From NCBI RefSeq assembly GCF_001446935.1, contig NZ_LKKK01000001.1:496001-560000 (forward strand): DNA of 64,000 nucleotides. The letters run 5' to 3'. Position 1 is the first letter of the stretch. Each line of letters starts with the position of its first letter. The notes beneath the pieces are model-generated. The model saw only the letters and a list, made by a program, of their open reading frames with translations, was not told where the DNA came from and ran no database searches. The translations under genes were made by a program, and so were the position numbers. Shown here in pieces: positions 47,288 to 55,507 of this stretch. The DNA is from Pseudomonas sp. TTU2014-080ASC. GTDB taxonomy: Bacteria; Pseudomonadota; Gammaproteobacteria; Pseudomonadales; Pseudomonadaceae.

Positions 47288-47528
47288 TAAGCAGCCACCT
47301 GCGTAAGAAGATAAACGGGCATATCAACTCCGGACTTAGCAAGCGCGGCAGTCTAGCAAAGCCGGGCAATGCATATTCAACCGGGTATCATGTGCGGCAT
47401 CCGCGACTCAGACCCTGCGTGGGACAACCAAGCCTGCTCAGTGGCCTGCTACAAGTAGGCTACTATGCACTGAACCTCTTTCAGTGCCTGCCGGTCCTAA
47501 AGAGCGCGACTAGAATCTGGAGACCCCA

Positions 47529-47927
47529 ATGCTGCGTTTATTCTGCCTGACTGTTGCCCTGACCTTGCCGCTGGCTGCCCATGCCGTCTCCCTTAATGAC
47601 TACGAACTGAGTAAGACCTTGGATAAGGTGGCACGTGAAAGTAGCGTCGGGACGCCCCGGGCCATCAATGAAGACATTCTCGATCAGGGTTACACCGTTG
47701 AGGGTAATGAACTGATCAACCACTTGAGCGTGCGCAGCGAGCACGCTGCCAAAATGCGCGGCAACCCGGATACCGTGCGCGCTCAGCTGGCCAACAGCGT
47801 TTGCCAGAACCCCGGCTTCCGTAACCTTCTGGGACGTGGTGCAGGATTGCGCTACGAGTTCAGCGAATACCGCACCAATCGCCCTGTCACCACTGAGCGC
47901 TTCAGTAAAACCGACTGCGGCCTGTAA
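47529..47927 (+). CDS. Secreted PA3611-like (quorum-sensing-regulated virulence factor family) protein
   Basis: A 132-residue protein with a clear signal peptide (MLRLFCLTVALTLPLAAHA before VSLNDYEL). The mature part has two cysteines (NSVCQN and TDCGL) likely to form a disulphide. The pattern resembles the small exported Pseudomonas family typified by PA3611, whose function is not known despite the family name. GGAG lies before the ATG. Its stop codon lies in a hairpin loop. Confidence 0.7.
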   Translation: MLRLFCLTVALTLPLAAHAVSLNDYELSKTLDKVARESSVGTPRAINEDILDQGYTVEGNELINHLSVRSEHAAKMRGNPDTVRAQLANSVCQNPGFRNLLGRGAGLRYEFSEYRTNRPVTTERFSKTDCGL

Positions 47928-47938
47928 TTTCAGGCCGC
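47917..47938. terminator. Hairpin spanning the stop codon of the PA3611-like gene
   Basis: GCGGCCTG (47917-47924) and CAGGCCGC (47931-47938) pair around TAATTT, which contains the stop codon. A second hairpin CCTGCGC-TCA-GCGCAGG lies at 47955-47971 across the stop of the convergent phosphoketolase-like gene. Neither has a strong U-tract. Confidence 0.5.
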
Positions 47939-47961
47939 TTCAGCGCCTGCCCAGCCTGCGC

Positions 47962-50358
47962 TCAGCGCAGGCACCGAGGCTCCCCCCTCCCCTCCACCGC
48001 AGCCTGCTCAGCATTGCTGAGGAAGTCTGCCAGTGGCCTACCCAACAGCTCCGCCGCAGCCTGCAGCACATGTGCCCAAGTGGCTTTATTGGCGAACAGC
48101 ATGCCGGCTTCGTCCAATGTCCCACCGCGGTTCAAATAGCCCATCACCCGGCTCTGCTGCCCCAGCAATGGCCACAGATGCCCCCGCGCCACTTCCGGCC
48201 GCATATGGCTCAACAGCACACGCCGTTCGTAGTGTTCAGGGAATAACTGGGCCACCAGTTCAGGGCTGGCCATGGCCTCTTGCTCCCAACTGTCACGTGC
48301 ACTGCGGAAACGTCCGGGCTCTTGTAGATACACCAAACGCCAAGCGCAACCCGCGGCACTCAGGCGCTCAGCAGCACGCTGCATTTCAGTTAACTGATAG
48401 CTGCCGGTCGCGATCAGCAATACGGGCGTATCCCCAGCTTGCTCAGCCATCACCAGAGCGCCCTGCTCCGCCAGTTGCTGCGCCTGCTCGGAAGTGAAGA
48501 TGCAAGGCCGTTCACGCTTGGCAATCACCATGCAGGCGAGCTGGCCACGGGCTTGATAGATGCCCGGCAGCAATGCCAGCACGGCGTTGTGATCCGCTGG
48601 AAAAAGCACCCGAACCATGTCGCTCATCTCACCCAACAGTGCCTCACAAAAGGTGGTGTCTTGATGGGACTGCTGGTTCTTACCGTTCTCCCAGGTATGC
48701 GAGGTCGCTACTAGCGGCCACCCCAACCATCCTGCAGGGCGGCCGACCTCCTTCTGCTGGCGGGCAAAAATAATGCGCTGACGGACTGCGCCTAACATCT
48801 TCACGCAGAAGGCTTCATAGCTTGCCACGAGATTCAAACCGCCCTGATTGGCCAAGCAGGCCGATACCACGGCTTCTTCATTCAACGCAGTAATCACCGC
48901 GCCATGAACGTCTTCCAGCTCACCCTCGGGGAAATTAACCCGGTGTTTAAGTGCCTTGAGAACGCCCCCTAGGCGGTTACTGGCCAACTCGTCCGGGTTA
49001 CCCACCCGAGGCCGCAAATTGGGGTTCAGCTGAACCAGATCCACAAAGAAACGGTCCAGAGCCGACATCGGTGAGCAAGCTTGAGCCTGATAGTTCAAAG
49101 TCGGTAGTTGCAAGCCCTGGGGATGACGATGCGCCAACGGGTTATCGCGCTCCAGCGGCCTGTCACCCCGATTGCTAAAGCGCTCGCACACCTGTTGCAA
49201 CACCTCAGGATCAACCCAAAGCTGAGCAGCATGTTGATTAAACAGTTCACGCGCGGCCTGATCCACATGCGGATTCCCCGGCAACGGCAGGTTATGCGCT
49301 GCATTGCTCCCAGCCCCGTAAAAGCCAAACCCTTTACTGGTTTGTGCTATGCCGTATGGGACTGGAAGTGGGTATCGCAGCAAGCCGTCGTTCAAGTCCC
49401 TAACGCGATGTGCCAAGCGTTGCTCCATATCCCATAGGGTGCAAACAAACGCAGCCGGGTCACGACCGTCAAACATCAATGGATCAAATCCACATTGGCG
49501 CAGGTGTTCACGGAACCCCTCCAAACCGGCTTCAGTGCCCAATTCGGTACGCTGCTCAATGCGCCGCCCGTTAGCGATCATCACAGGCAACGCAACGCCA
49601 CAGTCTTCGTTGCGCCACCACCGCGGAATCCAATCACTACCACGCTGTTCCTCCGCCGCGCCGTCTGAAAGGAAAGCCACTAGTTTTTCCCCAGGCAACG
49701 GCAAGTGTGCATATTGCAATTCGGCGAAGCCCAGATAGCCGCCTTCTGCGATTCCGCCGGCAGTGTGTGGGTTGACATGACTTCCAAGTGGAACACTGAC
49801 TTGGCCATCCCCGGCTTGCTGATAACTGTAAAAATCAGCAGCGAGAAGGCTCATTCCCTGTTCGCTGAGCGGGTAACGTTGCGCCTGCTCCGAGTGCTGA
49901 TTTTGAGTCAGCAGATTGAGCGCCTCAATGGCGGCCACACAGTGCCCCTGACCCATTAGCCAGCCGCGGGTCTCGCCCGTCAGTTGGTTCAGGGCCAAAT
50001 ACCCGGCGTAAGCAGGCACCATATTCAGCGCACCTCCTGTGTGCCCCTCAGGCACTGGTTTGAAATCGCTGGCACGCAACGCTTCACCGTTTAAACGTAC
50101 GCGCTGAGCGTAAGTCATGTGCACCACGAGCCACATGCCAGCTGCGGCCAGACGGTCTAACGCCACTAAGCACCGATAGACCTCAGCCACACTCGGCTGC
50201 AACCCCGCCTGCACCAACTGATGCGCCACACGATACACAGCCGCTGCTGTGTGATCGGTGTGCTGAATGGCACCATAACCGGCGCGCCACTCTGCGAAAG
50301 CAGGTTCGTCGACCGCATGTTGTGCCAACTCTTCAGCGCTAGGGAGAAGCTGTGTCAT
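47962..50358 (-). CDS. Divergent phosphoketolase-family protein
   Basis: A 798-residue thiamine-diphosphate enzyme of the XFP family. The TPP-binding region reads LVAFLSDGAAEEQRGSDW where classical enzymes have GDGE, the first signature EGGELGY is EGGYLGF, and the N-terminal block differs from canonical phosphoketolases (VPEGHTGGALNMVPAY in place of the GHWGTTPGLNF block). The C-terminal part with SHTWENGKNQQSHQDTTF, LLPADHN-like PADHNAVLAL and VIAKRERP is family-typical. It could cleave xylulose-5-phosphate to acetyl phosphate; some related proteins are labelled xylulose 5-phosphate 3-epimerase. The ATG at 50358 follows TGGAG. No ack or pta is nearby. Confidence 0.78.
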   Translation of the reverse strand: MTQLLPSAEELAQHAVDEPAFAEWRAGYGAIQHTDHTAAAVYRVAHQLVQAGLQPSVAEVYRCLVALDRLAAAGMWLVVHMTYAQRVRLNGEALRASDFKPVPEGHTGGALNMVPAYAGYLALNQLTGETRGWLMGQGHCVAAIEALNLLTQNQHSEQAQRYPLSEQGMSLLAADFYSYQQAGDGQVSVPLGSHVNPHTAGGIAEGGYLGFAELQYAHLPLPGEKLVAFLSDGAAEEQRGSDWIPRWWRNEDCGVALPVMIANGRRIEQRTELGTEAGLEGFREHLRQCGFDPLMFDGRDPAAFVCTLWDMEQRLAHRVRDLNDGLLRYPLPVPYGIAQTSKGFGFYGAGSNAAHNLPLPGNPHVDQAARELFNQHAAQLWVDPEVLQQVCERFSNRGDRPLERDNPLAHRHPQGLQLPTLNYQAQACSPMSALDRFFVDLVQLNPNLRPRVGNPDELASNRLGGVLKALKHRVNFPEGELEDVHGAVITALNEEAVVSACLANQGGLNLVASYEAFCVKMLGAVRQRIIFARQQKEVGRPAGWLGWPLVATSHTWENGKNQQSHQDTTFCEALLGEMSDMVRVLFPADHNAVLALLPGIYQARGQLACMVIAKRERPCIFTSEQAQQLAEQGALVMAEQAGDTPVLLIATGSYQLTEMQRAAERLSAAGCAWRLVYLQEPGRFRSARDSWEQEAMASPELVAQLFPEHYERRVLLSHMRPEVARGHLWPLLGQQSRVMGYLNRGGTLDEAGMLFANKATWAHVLQAAAELLGRPLADFLSNAEQAAVEGRGEPRCLR

Positions 50359-50485
50359 ACAATCACTCCACAAAGTTTGTACGTACGTCTAAAGTTCGCA
50401 CCAGCATACACTTGATGACGTCAATCAAATTGACCTAATCCACCATTCAGTCTCGAAAAAGTGACTATTCAGCAAAGGATGTGTA

Positions 50486-51883
50486 ATGGCTTTACTCAAG
50501 TTTCTGGGTGCAATCCAACAAGTTACCGGCTCCTGCTACCTTCTAGAAAGCCATGAAGGAGCCCGGATTCTGTTGGACTGCGGCTTACGGCAGGGGCGCA
50601 GAGAGGAACAGGAAGGCAATCGCAGCCCATTCTCGTTCAACCCTCATGAACTTGATGCTGTGGTTATTTCACACGCCCATATCGATCACAGCGGCTTGCT
50701 GCCCAAGCTGACAGCTGCCGGTTATCGCGGTCCGATCTATGCCACGCCTGCCAGCTGCGAACTGATGGAGTTGATGTTGCAAGACTCAGCTCACCTACAG
50801 GAAAAGGACACCGAGTGGGAGAACAAATGGCGTGCCCGCCGCGCCAGACCCGCGCTCAAACCGCTGTACACGGTGGAAGATGCCGAGAAAACCCTCAAAC
50901 AATGCCAGGCTCTGCCTTATGGCCAGGCGCTTGAAGTAGCTCGGGGCATCACCGTGACACTGCATGACGCGGGCCACATTCTTGGCTCAGCCATTGTTGA
51001 AGTGGTCGTACAGGAAAAGATTCAGAGCCGACGCTTGGTGTTCTCCGGTGATCTGGGCTGCACCACCTCGCCACTGATGAAGCCGCCCAGCACACTGAAA
51101 CAGGCAGATGTGGTGCTGATGGAGTCCACTTACGGTGACCGTGACCACCGCAATAACGCAGACACCCTCGAAGAGCTCGCCGAGATTCTGCAGCAGGCAC
51201 ACCGCGACGGCGGCAATGTACTGATTCCAGCGTTTGCCGTAGGCCGCACACAAGACCTGATTTACTACCTGGGCCGCTTCTACCGCGAAGGTCGCCTGCC
51301 ACAGCAGGCGGTCTTCCTCGACAGCCCTATGGCTATACGCGCCAATGCCATCTACTCCCGCCATATCAGTGAGCTGGACACCACCAGCGACCCCGTTTTT
51401 GGTGGCTACAAACAGCTTCAGGACTGGCTCCCTATCTTGCGCTGCACCCTGGACACAGACGACTCAATGGCGGTCAACCGTATTAGCAGCGGTGCCATCA
51501 TCATTGCAGGCAGCGGCATGTGTACTGGAGGTCGTATTCTCCACCACTTCAAACACAACCTGTGGCGCGAAAACACTCACATCATCATCCCCGGTTTCCA
51601 GGCCAGCGGCACCTTGGGCCGTGCACTGGTTGAAGGTGCTGAATCGGTCAAACTGTTCCATCAGCGCATTGCGGTAAGAGCCAAGATTCACACCTTGGGC
51701 GGATTCTCCGCACACGCTGGACAGTCACAGCTGATCGACTGGGTCAGCCACTTTGAGAACAAACCTGAGCTCTATCTGGTACACGGTGAGTTAGAGAAGA
51801 GCCGCGCCCTGCAACTGGCCATACGCGATCAACTGGACTGGGATGCAATCATCCCCGAGCCCGGCGAGCAAATTGCTCTGTAA
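50486..51883 (+). CDS. MBL-fold beta-CASP RNase-like protein
   Basis: A 465-residue metallo-beta-lactamase protein with the metal motif HAHIDHSG near residue 57, a beta-CASP domain, and the C-terminal RNA-specificity (RMMBL) domain with IPGFQASGTLGRAL and a final HTLGGFSAHAGQSQL His. This arrangement is that of CPSF73-like RNA endonucleases/exonucleases in bacteria. Its target RNAs are unknown. AGGA lies before the ATG. It is divergent from the phosphoketolase-like gene, a frequent neighbour of this protein family. Confidence 0.9.
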   Translation: MALLKFLGAIQQVTGSCYLLESHEGARILLDCGLRQGRREEQEGNRSPFSFNPHELDAVVISHAHIDHSGLLPKLTAAGYRGPIYATPASCELMELMLQDSAHLQEKDTEWENKWRARRARPALKPLYTVEDAEKTLKQCQALPYGQALEVARGITVTLHDAGHILGSAIVEVVVQEKIQSRRLVFSGDLGCTTSPLMKPPSTLKQADVVLMESTYGDRDHRNNADTLEELAEILQQAHRDGGNVLIPAFAVGRTQDLIYYLGRFYREGRLPQQAVFLDSPMAIRANAIYSRHISELDTTSDPVFGGYKQLQDWLPILRCTLDTDDSMAVNRISSGAIIIAGSGMCTGGRILHHFKHNLWRENTHIIIPGFQASGTLGRALVEGAESVKLFHQRIAVRAKIHTLGGFSAHAGQSQLIDWVSHFENKPELYLVHGELEKSRALQLAIRDQLDWDAIIPEPGEQIAL

Positions 51884-51945
51884 CCCATCAAGCAGTGTGC
51901 CCCTGGTCGGCATTACCTGCGCCAGGGCACTTGAGGAGAGCACTT

Positions 51946-53022
51946 ATGCCTTATGAGGCCGACGCCTATTCAGCACAACCCGTGTCGATTGCCAGCACTG
52001 AGTTACGCGACTTGATTGATCAGCTGTCCCGCCTGGCCACGCCACACGACAGCGCCAATCTTGAGCTCTATCGGACCATGCTAAGCAGCGTCACGCGCAT
52101 GGCTCAAGCCGACCGTAATCGCTGGGACGCCAAAATCATGATGCAGACCCTGCATGAGATGGAGCACGCCTTCAGCACGCTTGATCAGTTCAAGGGGCGG
52201 CGCAAAGTCACCGTATTCGGCTCAGCCCGCACTCCGGCAGACCACCCTCTCTATGCTCAGGCTCGCGAGTTAGGTGAGGCACTGGCAGCCCTAGACCTGA
52301 TGGTCATAACCGGAGCCGGCGGCGGCATTATGGCGGCTGCCCACGAAGGCGCAGGACTTGATCACAGTATCGGCCTGAACATTACCCTGCCCTATGAGCA
52401 GACCGCCAACGCTACCGTAATTGGCAGCGAGCACTTGCTGTCGTTCCATTTTTTCTTTCTGCGCAAACTGTTCTTCGTCAAAGAGGCCGATGCGCTGGTC
52501 CTGCTTCCAGGCGGGTTTGGCACGCTGGATGAGGCGCTGGAAGTCCTGACTCTGATCCAGACCGGCAAAAGCCCAATCGTACCGGTCGTTCTGCTGGACC
52601 AACCGGGTGGTCAGTTCTGGCCCGCCACTCTGAGTTACCTTACTGAGCAGCTTCAGGACAACGGCTACATCCTGCCTAGCGATCTAAAGCTGATGCGACT
52701 GGCACACAGCGTTGCAGAGGTAGTAGAGGAAATAACCCGGTTCTACAGCAACTACCACTCCAGTCGCTGGCTTGAGGACTTATTTGTCATTCGCATGCAT
52801 CGCCCGCTCACAGAGCAGTGCCTGCATCAAATCAGCCATGCATTTGCTGATCTCTGCACCGACGGCAGTTTTCAACTGCAGGGCCCCTGTGACTCTGAGC
52901 AGGACGAACCCGAATGCATTGAGCTCACCCGACTGGCGTTTAACTTCAACGGCCGCAACTATGGTCGCCTGCGAGAGTTGATTGATGTGATTAACCAGCC
53001 CGCTCATTGGCTGAATGACTAA
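51946..53022 (+). CDS. LOG family protein (nucleotide 5'-monophosphate nucleosidase-like)
   Basis: A 358-residue protein with a central Rossmann-like LOG domain: GSARTPADHPLY, TGAGGGIMAAAHEGA and the diagnostic PGGFGTLDE. LOG enzymes remove ribose-5-phosphate from nucleoside monophosphates or activated cytokinins. Extra N- and C-terminal regions make it longer than plant-type LOG (about 200 residues) but shorter than PpnN. The ATG at 51946 has GAGGAGA upstream and is preferred over one 17 codons earlier. A strong terminator follows. Confidence 0.88.
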   Translation: MPYEADAYSAQPVSIASTELRDLIDQLSRLATPHDSANLELYRTMLSSVTRMAQADRNRWDAKIMMQTLHEMEHAFSTLDQFKGRRKVTVFGSARTPADHPLYAQARELGEALAALDLMVITGAGGGIMAAAHEGAGLDHSIGLNITLPYEQTANATVIGSEHLLSFHFFFLRKLFFVKEADALVLLPGGFGTLDEALEVLTLIQTGKSPIVPVVLLDQPGGQFWPATLSYLTEQLQDNGYILPSDLKLMRLAHSVAEVVEEITRFYSNYHSSRWLEDLFVIRMHRPLTEQCLHQISHAFADLCTDGSFQLQGPCDSEQDEPECIELTRLAFNFNGRNYGRLRELIDVINQPAHWLND

Positions 53023-53027
53023 CGAAA

Positions 53028-53056
53028 AACCCCGCAACAGTGGCTGTTGCGGGGTT
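53028..53056. terminator. Strong hairpin between LOG gene and recX
   Basis: AACCCCGCAACAG (53028-53040), loop TGG, CTGTTGCGGGGTT (53044-53056): a perfect 13-base stem six bases past the LOG stop, with A/T stretches on the flanks, serving the LOG gene and possibly recX from the other side. Confidence 0.85.
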
Positions 53057-53130
53057 AACTGATATTCGTACCTGACAGACTTTATGCGCCCTGCCGGTAC
53101 AACATCGCCTCAGGACGTCAAACTTAGCGG

Positions 53131-53598
53131 CTATTCATCCAACCGTCCTTGGAGCAAGCGGTTGATCATGTCCATAGGAAACCCCCGATAGACCAAAAAG
53201 CGCCCCTGTTTGGCCCGCTCACGGGGATCATTTGGCACTCGGGCAGAGAACTTCCGCCGCCAGACCTCTTCAAGCTGTTGGCGCCAATCGATTCCTGACT
53301 CATCCAGCGCCTGCTGGATATCAGCCCGATTTAAACCTCGCTGAGTCAGTTCCTCACGGATTCTCGCTGGCCCGTAGCCGGAGCGCGCTTTCTGAGCGAC
53401 ATAAGCCTCGAGATAGCGCGATTCTGACAGCAGCCCTTCTTCGGCCAAGCGATCAAGGGCTGCTTCGATCAACTCCTCAGGTGCTCCGCGCCCCCGCAGC
53501 TTGCGGGTCAGCTCAACACGGCCGTGCTCGCGTCGCGCCAACAAGTCCATTGCAGCCCGCCGTACTGCGACGGGCGTATCCAGAACGACGGAGACCAT
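53131..53598 (-). CDS. recX: Recombination regulator RecX
   Basis: A 155-residue all-helical protein of three-helix repeats that binds RecA filaments and limits their activity. [34 protein letters not shown] and [16 protein letters not shown] are typical. It starts five bases after recA and is probably expressed by read-through from the recA promoter, hence SOS-inducible. Confidence 0.95.
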   Translation of the reverse strand: MVSVVLDTPVAVRRAAMDLLARREHGRVELTRKLRGRGAPEELIEAALDRLAEEGLLSESRYLEAYVAQKARSGYGPARIREELTQRGLNRADIQQALDESGIDWRQQLEEVWRRKFSARVPNDPRERAKQGRFLVYRGFPMDMINRLLQGRLDE

Positions 53599-53603
53599 CT
53601 AAA

Positions 53604-54647
53604 TCAGAAGTCGGCGTCAGCCGGTTCATCAGCAGTGGCATCAGCCTTGTTGGAAGCTGGAGTCGACAGCAGCTGCTCACGAATCTTGCCTTCAACCTCA
53701 GCAGCGATCTGCGGGTTGTCCTCGAGGTATTTGGCCGCATTCGCCTTACCCTGACCGATCTTGTTGCCTTGGTAGCTGTACCAGGCACCGGACTTTTCCA
53801 GCAGACCGAGCTGTACGCCGAGGTCGATAATTTCACCGTTACGGTAGATGCCCTTGCCGTACAGAATTTGGAACTCTGCCTGACGGAAAGGCGGTGCAAC
53901 CTTGTTCTTAACGATCTTGACGCGGGTTTCGCTGCCGACAACCTCGTCGCCTTCCTTCACCGCGCCGGTACGGCGGATATCCAGACGAACAGAGGAGTAA
54001 AACTTCAGTGCGTTGCCGCCAGTGGTGGTTTCCGGACTACCGAACATCACACCGATCTTCATACGGATCTGGTTGATGAAAATCACCAGGCAGTTGGCGT
54101 TCTTGATGTTGCCGGTGATCTTACGCAGCGCCTGCGACATCAGACGTGCCTGCAGACCAACGTGCATATCACCCATTTCGCCTTCAATTTCAGCCTTCGG
54201 CACCAGTGCAGCAACGGAGTCGACAATGATCACGTCAACCGCGTTGGAGCGCACCAGCATGTCGGTGATTTCCAGCGCCTGCTCACCGGTATCCGGCTGC
54301 GAAACCAGCAGATCATCAACGTTCACACCCAGCTTGCCTGCGTAGTCCGGATCAAGAGCGTGCTCAGCATCGACGAAGGCGCAGGTAGCCCCCTGCTTTT
54401 GCGCTTCAGCAATTACAGACAGTGTCAGCGTGGTTTTACCGGAAGATTCCGGGCCGTAAATTTCTACGATACGGCCCTTAGGCAGGCCACCAATGCCCAG
54501 AGCAATGTCCAAGCCCAGAGAACCGGTGGAGATGGCAGGAATCGCCTGACGCTCATGATCACCCATGCGCATGACCGCGCCTTTACCGAATTGCTTTTCG
54601 ATCTGGCCCAGGGCAGCCGCCAAGGCGCGCTTCTTATTCTCGTCCAT
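53604..54647 (-). CDS. recA: Recombinase RecA
   Basis: A 347-residue ATP-dependent strand-exchange protein and co-protease for LexA and Umu[31 protein letters not shown] opens the protein; Walker A is GPESSGKT at 65-72; the DNA-binding loop L2 region [17 protein letters not shown] is intact; the acidic C-terminus ends DADF. A LexA box lies 47 bases upstream of the ATG. RecA would also activate the SOS-controlled genes of the adjacent phage element. Confidence 0.99.
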   Translation of the reverse strand: MDENKKRALAAALGQIEKQFGKGAVMRMGDHERQAIPAISTGSLGLDIALGIGGLPKGRIVEIYGPESSGKTTLTLSVIAEAQKQGATCAFVDAEHALDPDYAGKLGVNVDDLLVSQPDTGEQALEITDMLVRSNAVDVIIVDSVAALVPKAEIEGEMGDMHVGLQARLMSQALRKITGNIKNANCLVIFINQIRMKIGVMFGSPETTTGGNALKFYSSVRLDIRRTGAVKEGDEVVGSETRVKIVKNKVAPPFRQAEFQILYGKGIYRNGEIIDLGVQLGLLEKSGAWYSYQGNKIGQGKANAAKYLEDNPQIAAEVEGKIREQLLSTPASNKADATADEPADADF

Positions 54648-54693
54648 TTAAGTCCTCTCGTATCAAGAAGGGCCTGCTAGCGGCCACCAACAA

Positions 54694-54709
54694 CTGTATA
54701 AGTAGACAG
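54694..54709. promoter_or_regulatory. LexA (SOS) box of recA
   Basis: CTGTATAAGTAGACAG matches the consensus CTGT-N8-ACAG exactly and lies 47 bases upstream of the recA start codon. Confidence 0.95.
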
Positions 54710-54754
54710 TATTATTCCACAGGGCAAGCAACTCGCCTACCCCGCGATCGGATT

Positions 54755-55249
54755 TTATTCAGCAAGCAAGCTCAGAAGCCCCGCCAGAGCGGCCTTTACC
54801 GTCTGTCGCCGTATCTGATAACGGTCTCCATCGAACTGAAAACGCTGACTAATCAAGCGCTCACCATCGCCCCAAGCAATCCATACCGTTCCCACCGGCT
54901 TCTCCGCAGAACCTCCGCCAGGCCCAGCCACACCGCTGACTGACACAGCAAAGCGCGCACCACTATTAGCCTGAGCACCACGCACCATCGCTTCGACGAC
55001 TTCTCGGCTGACCGCGCCTACTTCAGCGAAGTGTCTCTCCGGCACCTGCAACTGCCGGGTCTTCTGCGCATTTGAATACGTCACATAACCGGCCTCAAAC
55101 CAGGCCGAACTGCCAGCAATGCGGGTAATCGCCTCAGCGATACCGCCCCCCGTACAGGACTCAGCTGTGGCCACCTGCGCACCAGCCGCAGACAATCTGC
55201 GGCCCAGTTCAGCCGCCAGTCCAGTCAATTCATCTTCATTGGTTTTCAT
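54755..55249 (-). CDS. pncC: Nicotinamide-nucleotide amidase (CinA C-terminal domain family)
   Basis: A 164-residue CinA-family amidohydrolase that converts nicotinamide mononucleotide to nicotinate mononucleotide. VATAESCTGGGIAEAITRIAGSS, YVTYSNAQKTRQL and VSVSGVAGPGGGSAEKPVGTVWIA are the family motifs. The ATG at 55249 follows GGAG; a longer frame has 14 more codons without support. Gene order recX-recA-cinA, with mutS divergent, is the standard Pseudomonas arrangement. Confidence 0.93.
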   Translation of the reverse strand: MKTNEDELTGLAAELGRRLSAAGAQVATAESCTGGGIAEAITRIAGSSAWFEAGYVTYSNAQKTRQLQVPERHFAEVGAVSREVVEAMVRGAQANSGARFAVSVSGVAGPGGGSAEKPVGTVWIAWGDGERLISQRFQFDGDRYQIRRQTVKAALAGLLSLLAE

Positions 55250-55326
55250 CTGCACTCCGGGCTTAAGCCTGTGGGGGTGGATACCGTACACTAGGCGCTT
55301 TTGCGATACAGCCGGACAGCTAAACG

Positions 55327-55371
55327 ATGAGCCAAAGCGACCTCAGTTCTCACACGCCGATGATGCCGTAA
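55327..55371 (+). pseudogene. mutS: 5' fragment of mutS truncated at a phage junction
   Basis: The frame MSQSDLSSHTPMMP followed by TAA begins at 55327, divergent from cinA, exactly where mutS starts in Pseudomonas. Residues DLSxHTPMM are the conserved MutS N-terminus, normally continuing QQYW...; here the sequence departs after the two Met codons and stops two codons later. Phage genes follow. The rest of mutS must lie beyond the right edge, if it is present. Because only 13 codons are available, the identity rests on this short match plus gene order. Confidence 0.8.
55351..55365. other. Candidate attachment-site core (attL) in mutS codons 9-13
   Basis: CACACGCCGATGATG is the last stretch that still matches the expected mutS coding sequence before the sequence changes to phage DNA. 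A site-specific insertion would leave a copy of the core here and another at the right end, which is not visible. Confidence 0.5.
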
Positions 55372-55450
55372 TAGTTTCCTGAAATAACGCAAAAGCCCAT
55401 AGATATTGGGGTTCAAGCTCAAAACCAGGACTCTCCCTTATTGTCTGAGA

Positions 55451-55499
55451 GGCATAAGGTGGCATGTAATGGCATCACGTTTGCCCCAATTCTGCCCCA
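55451..55499. repeat. Phased direct repeats next to the junction, possible integrase arm sites
   Basis: GGCAT occurs at 55451, 55461 and 55471, exactly 10 bases apart, and TGCCCCA at 55482 and 55493, 11 bases apart. CCCCAAT (55484-55490) has an inverted copy ATTGGGG at 55405-55411. The repeats lie about 85-135 bases inside the element from the mutS junction, the position expected for integrase or excisionase arm sites. Confidence 0.5.
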
Positions 55500-55507
55500 G
55501 CGTTTGC

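Noticed and set aside
53232..54680. 482-codon open frame antisense to recX and recA
   Set aside because: It is fully opposite to two certain genes, has repetitive composition typical of antisense frames in GC-biased genes, and no recognisable domain.
55372..55507. Possible integrase gene end next to the mutS junction
   Set aside because: No coding frame with integrase motifs was found; only repeats are visible.
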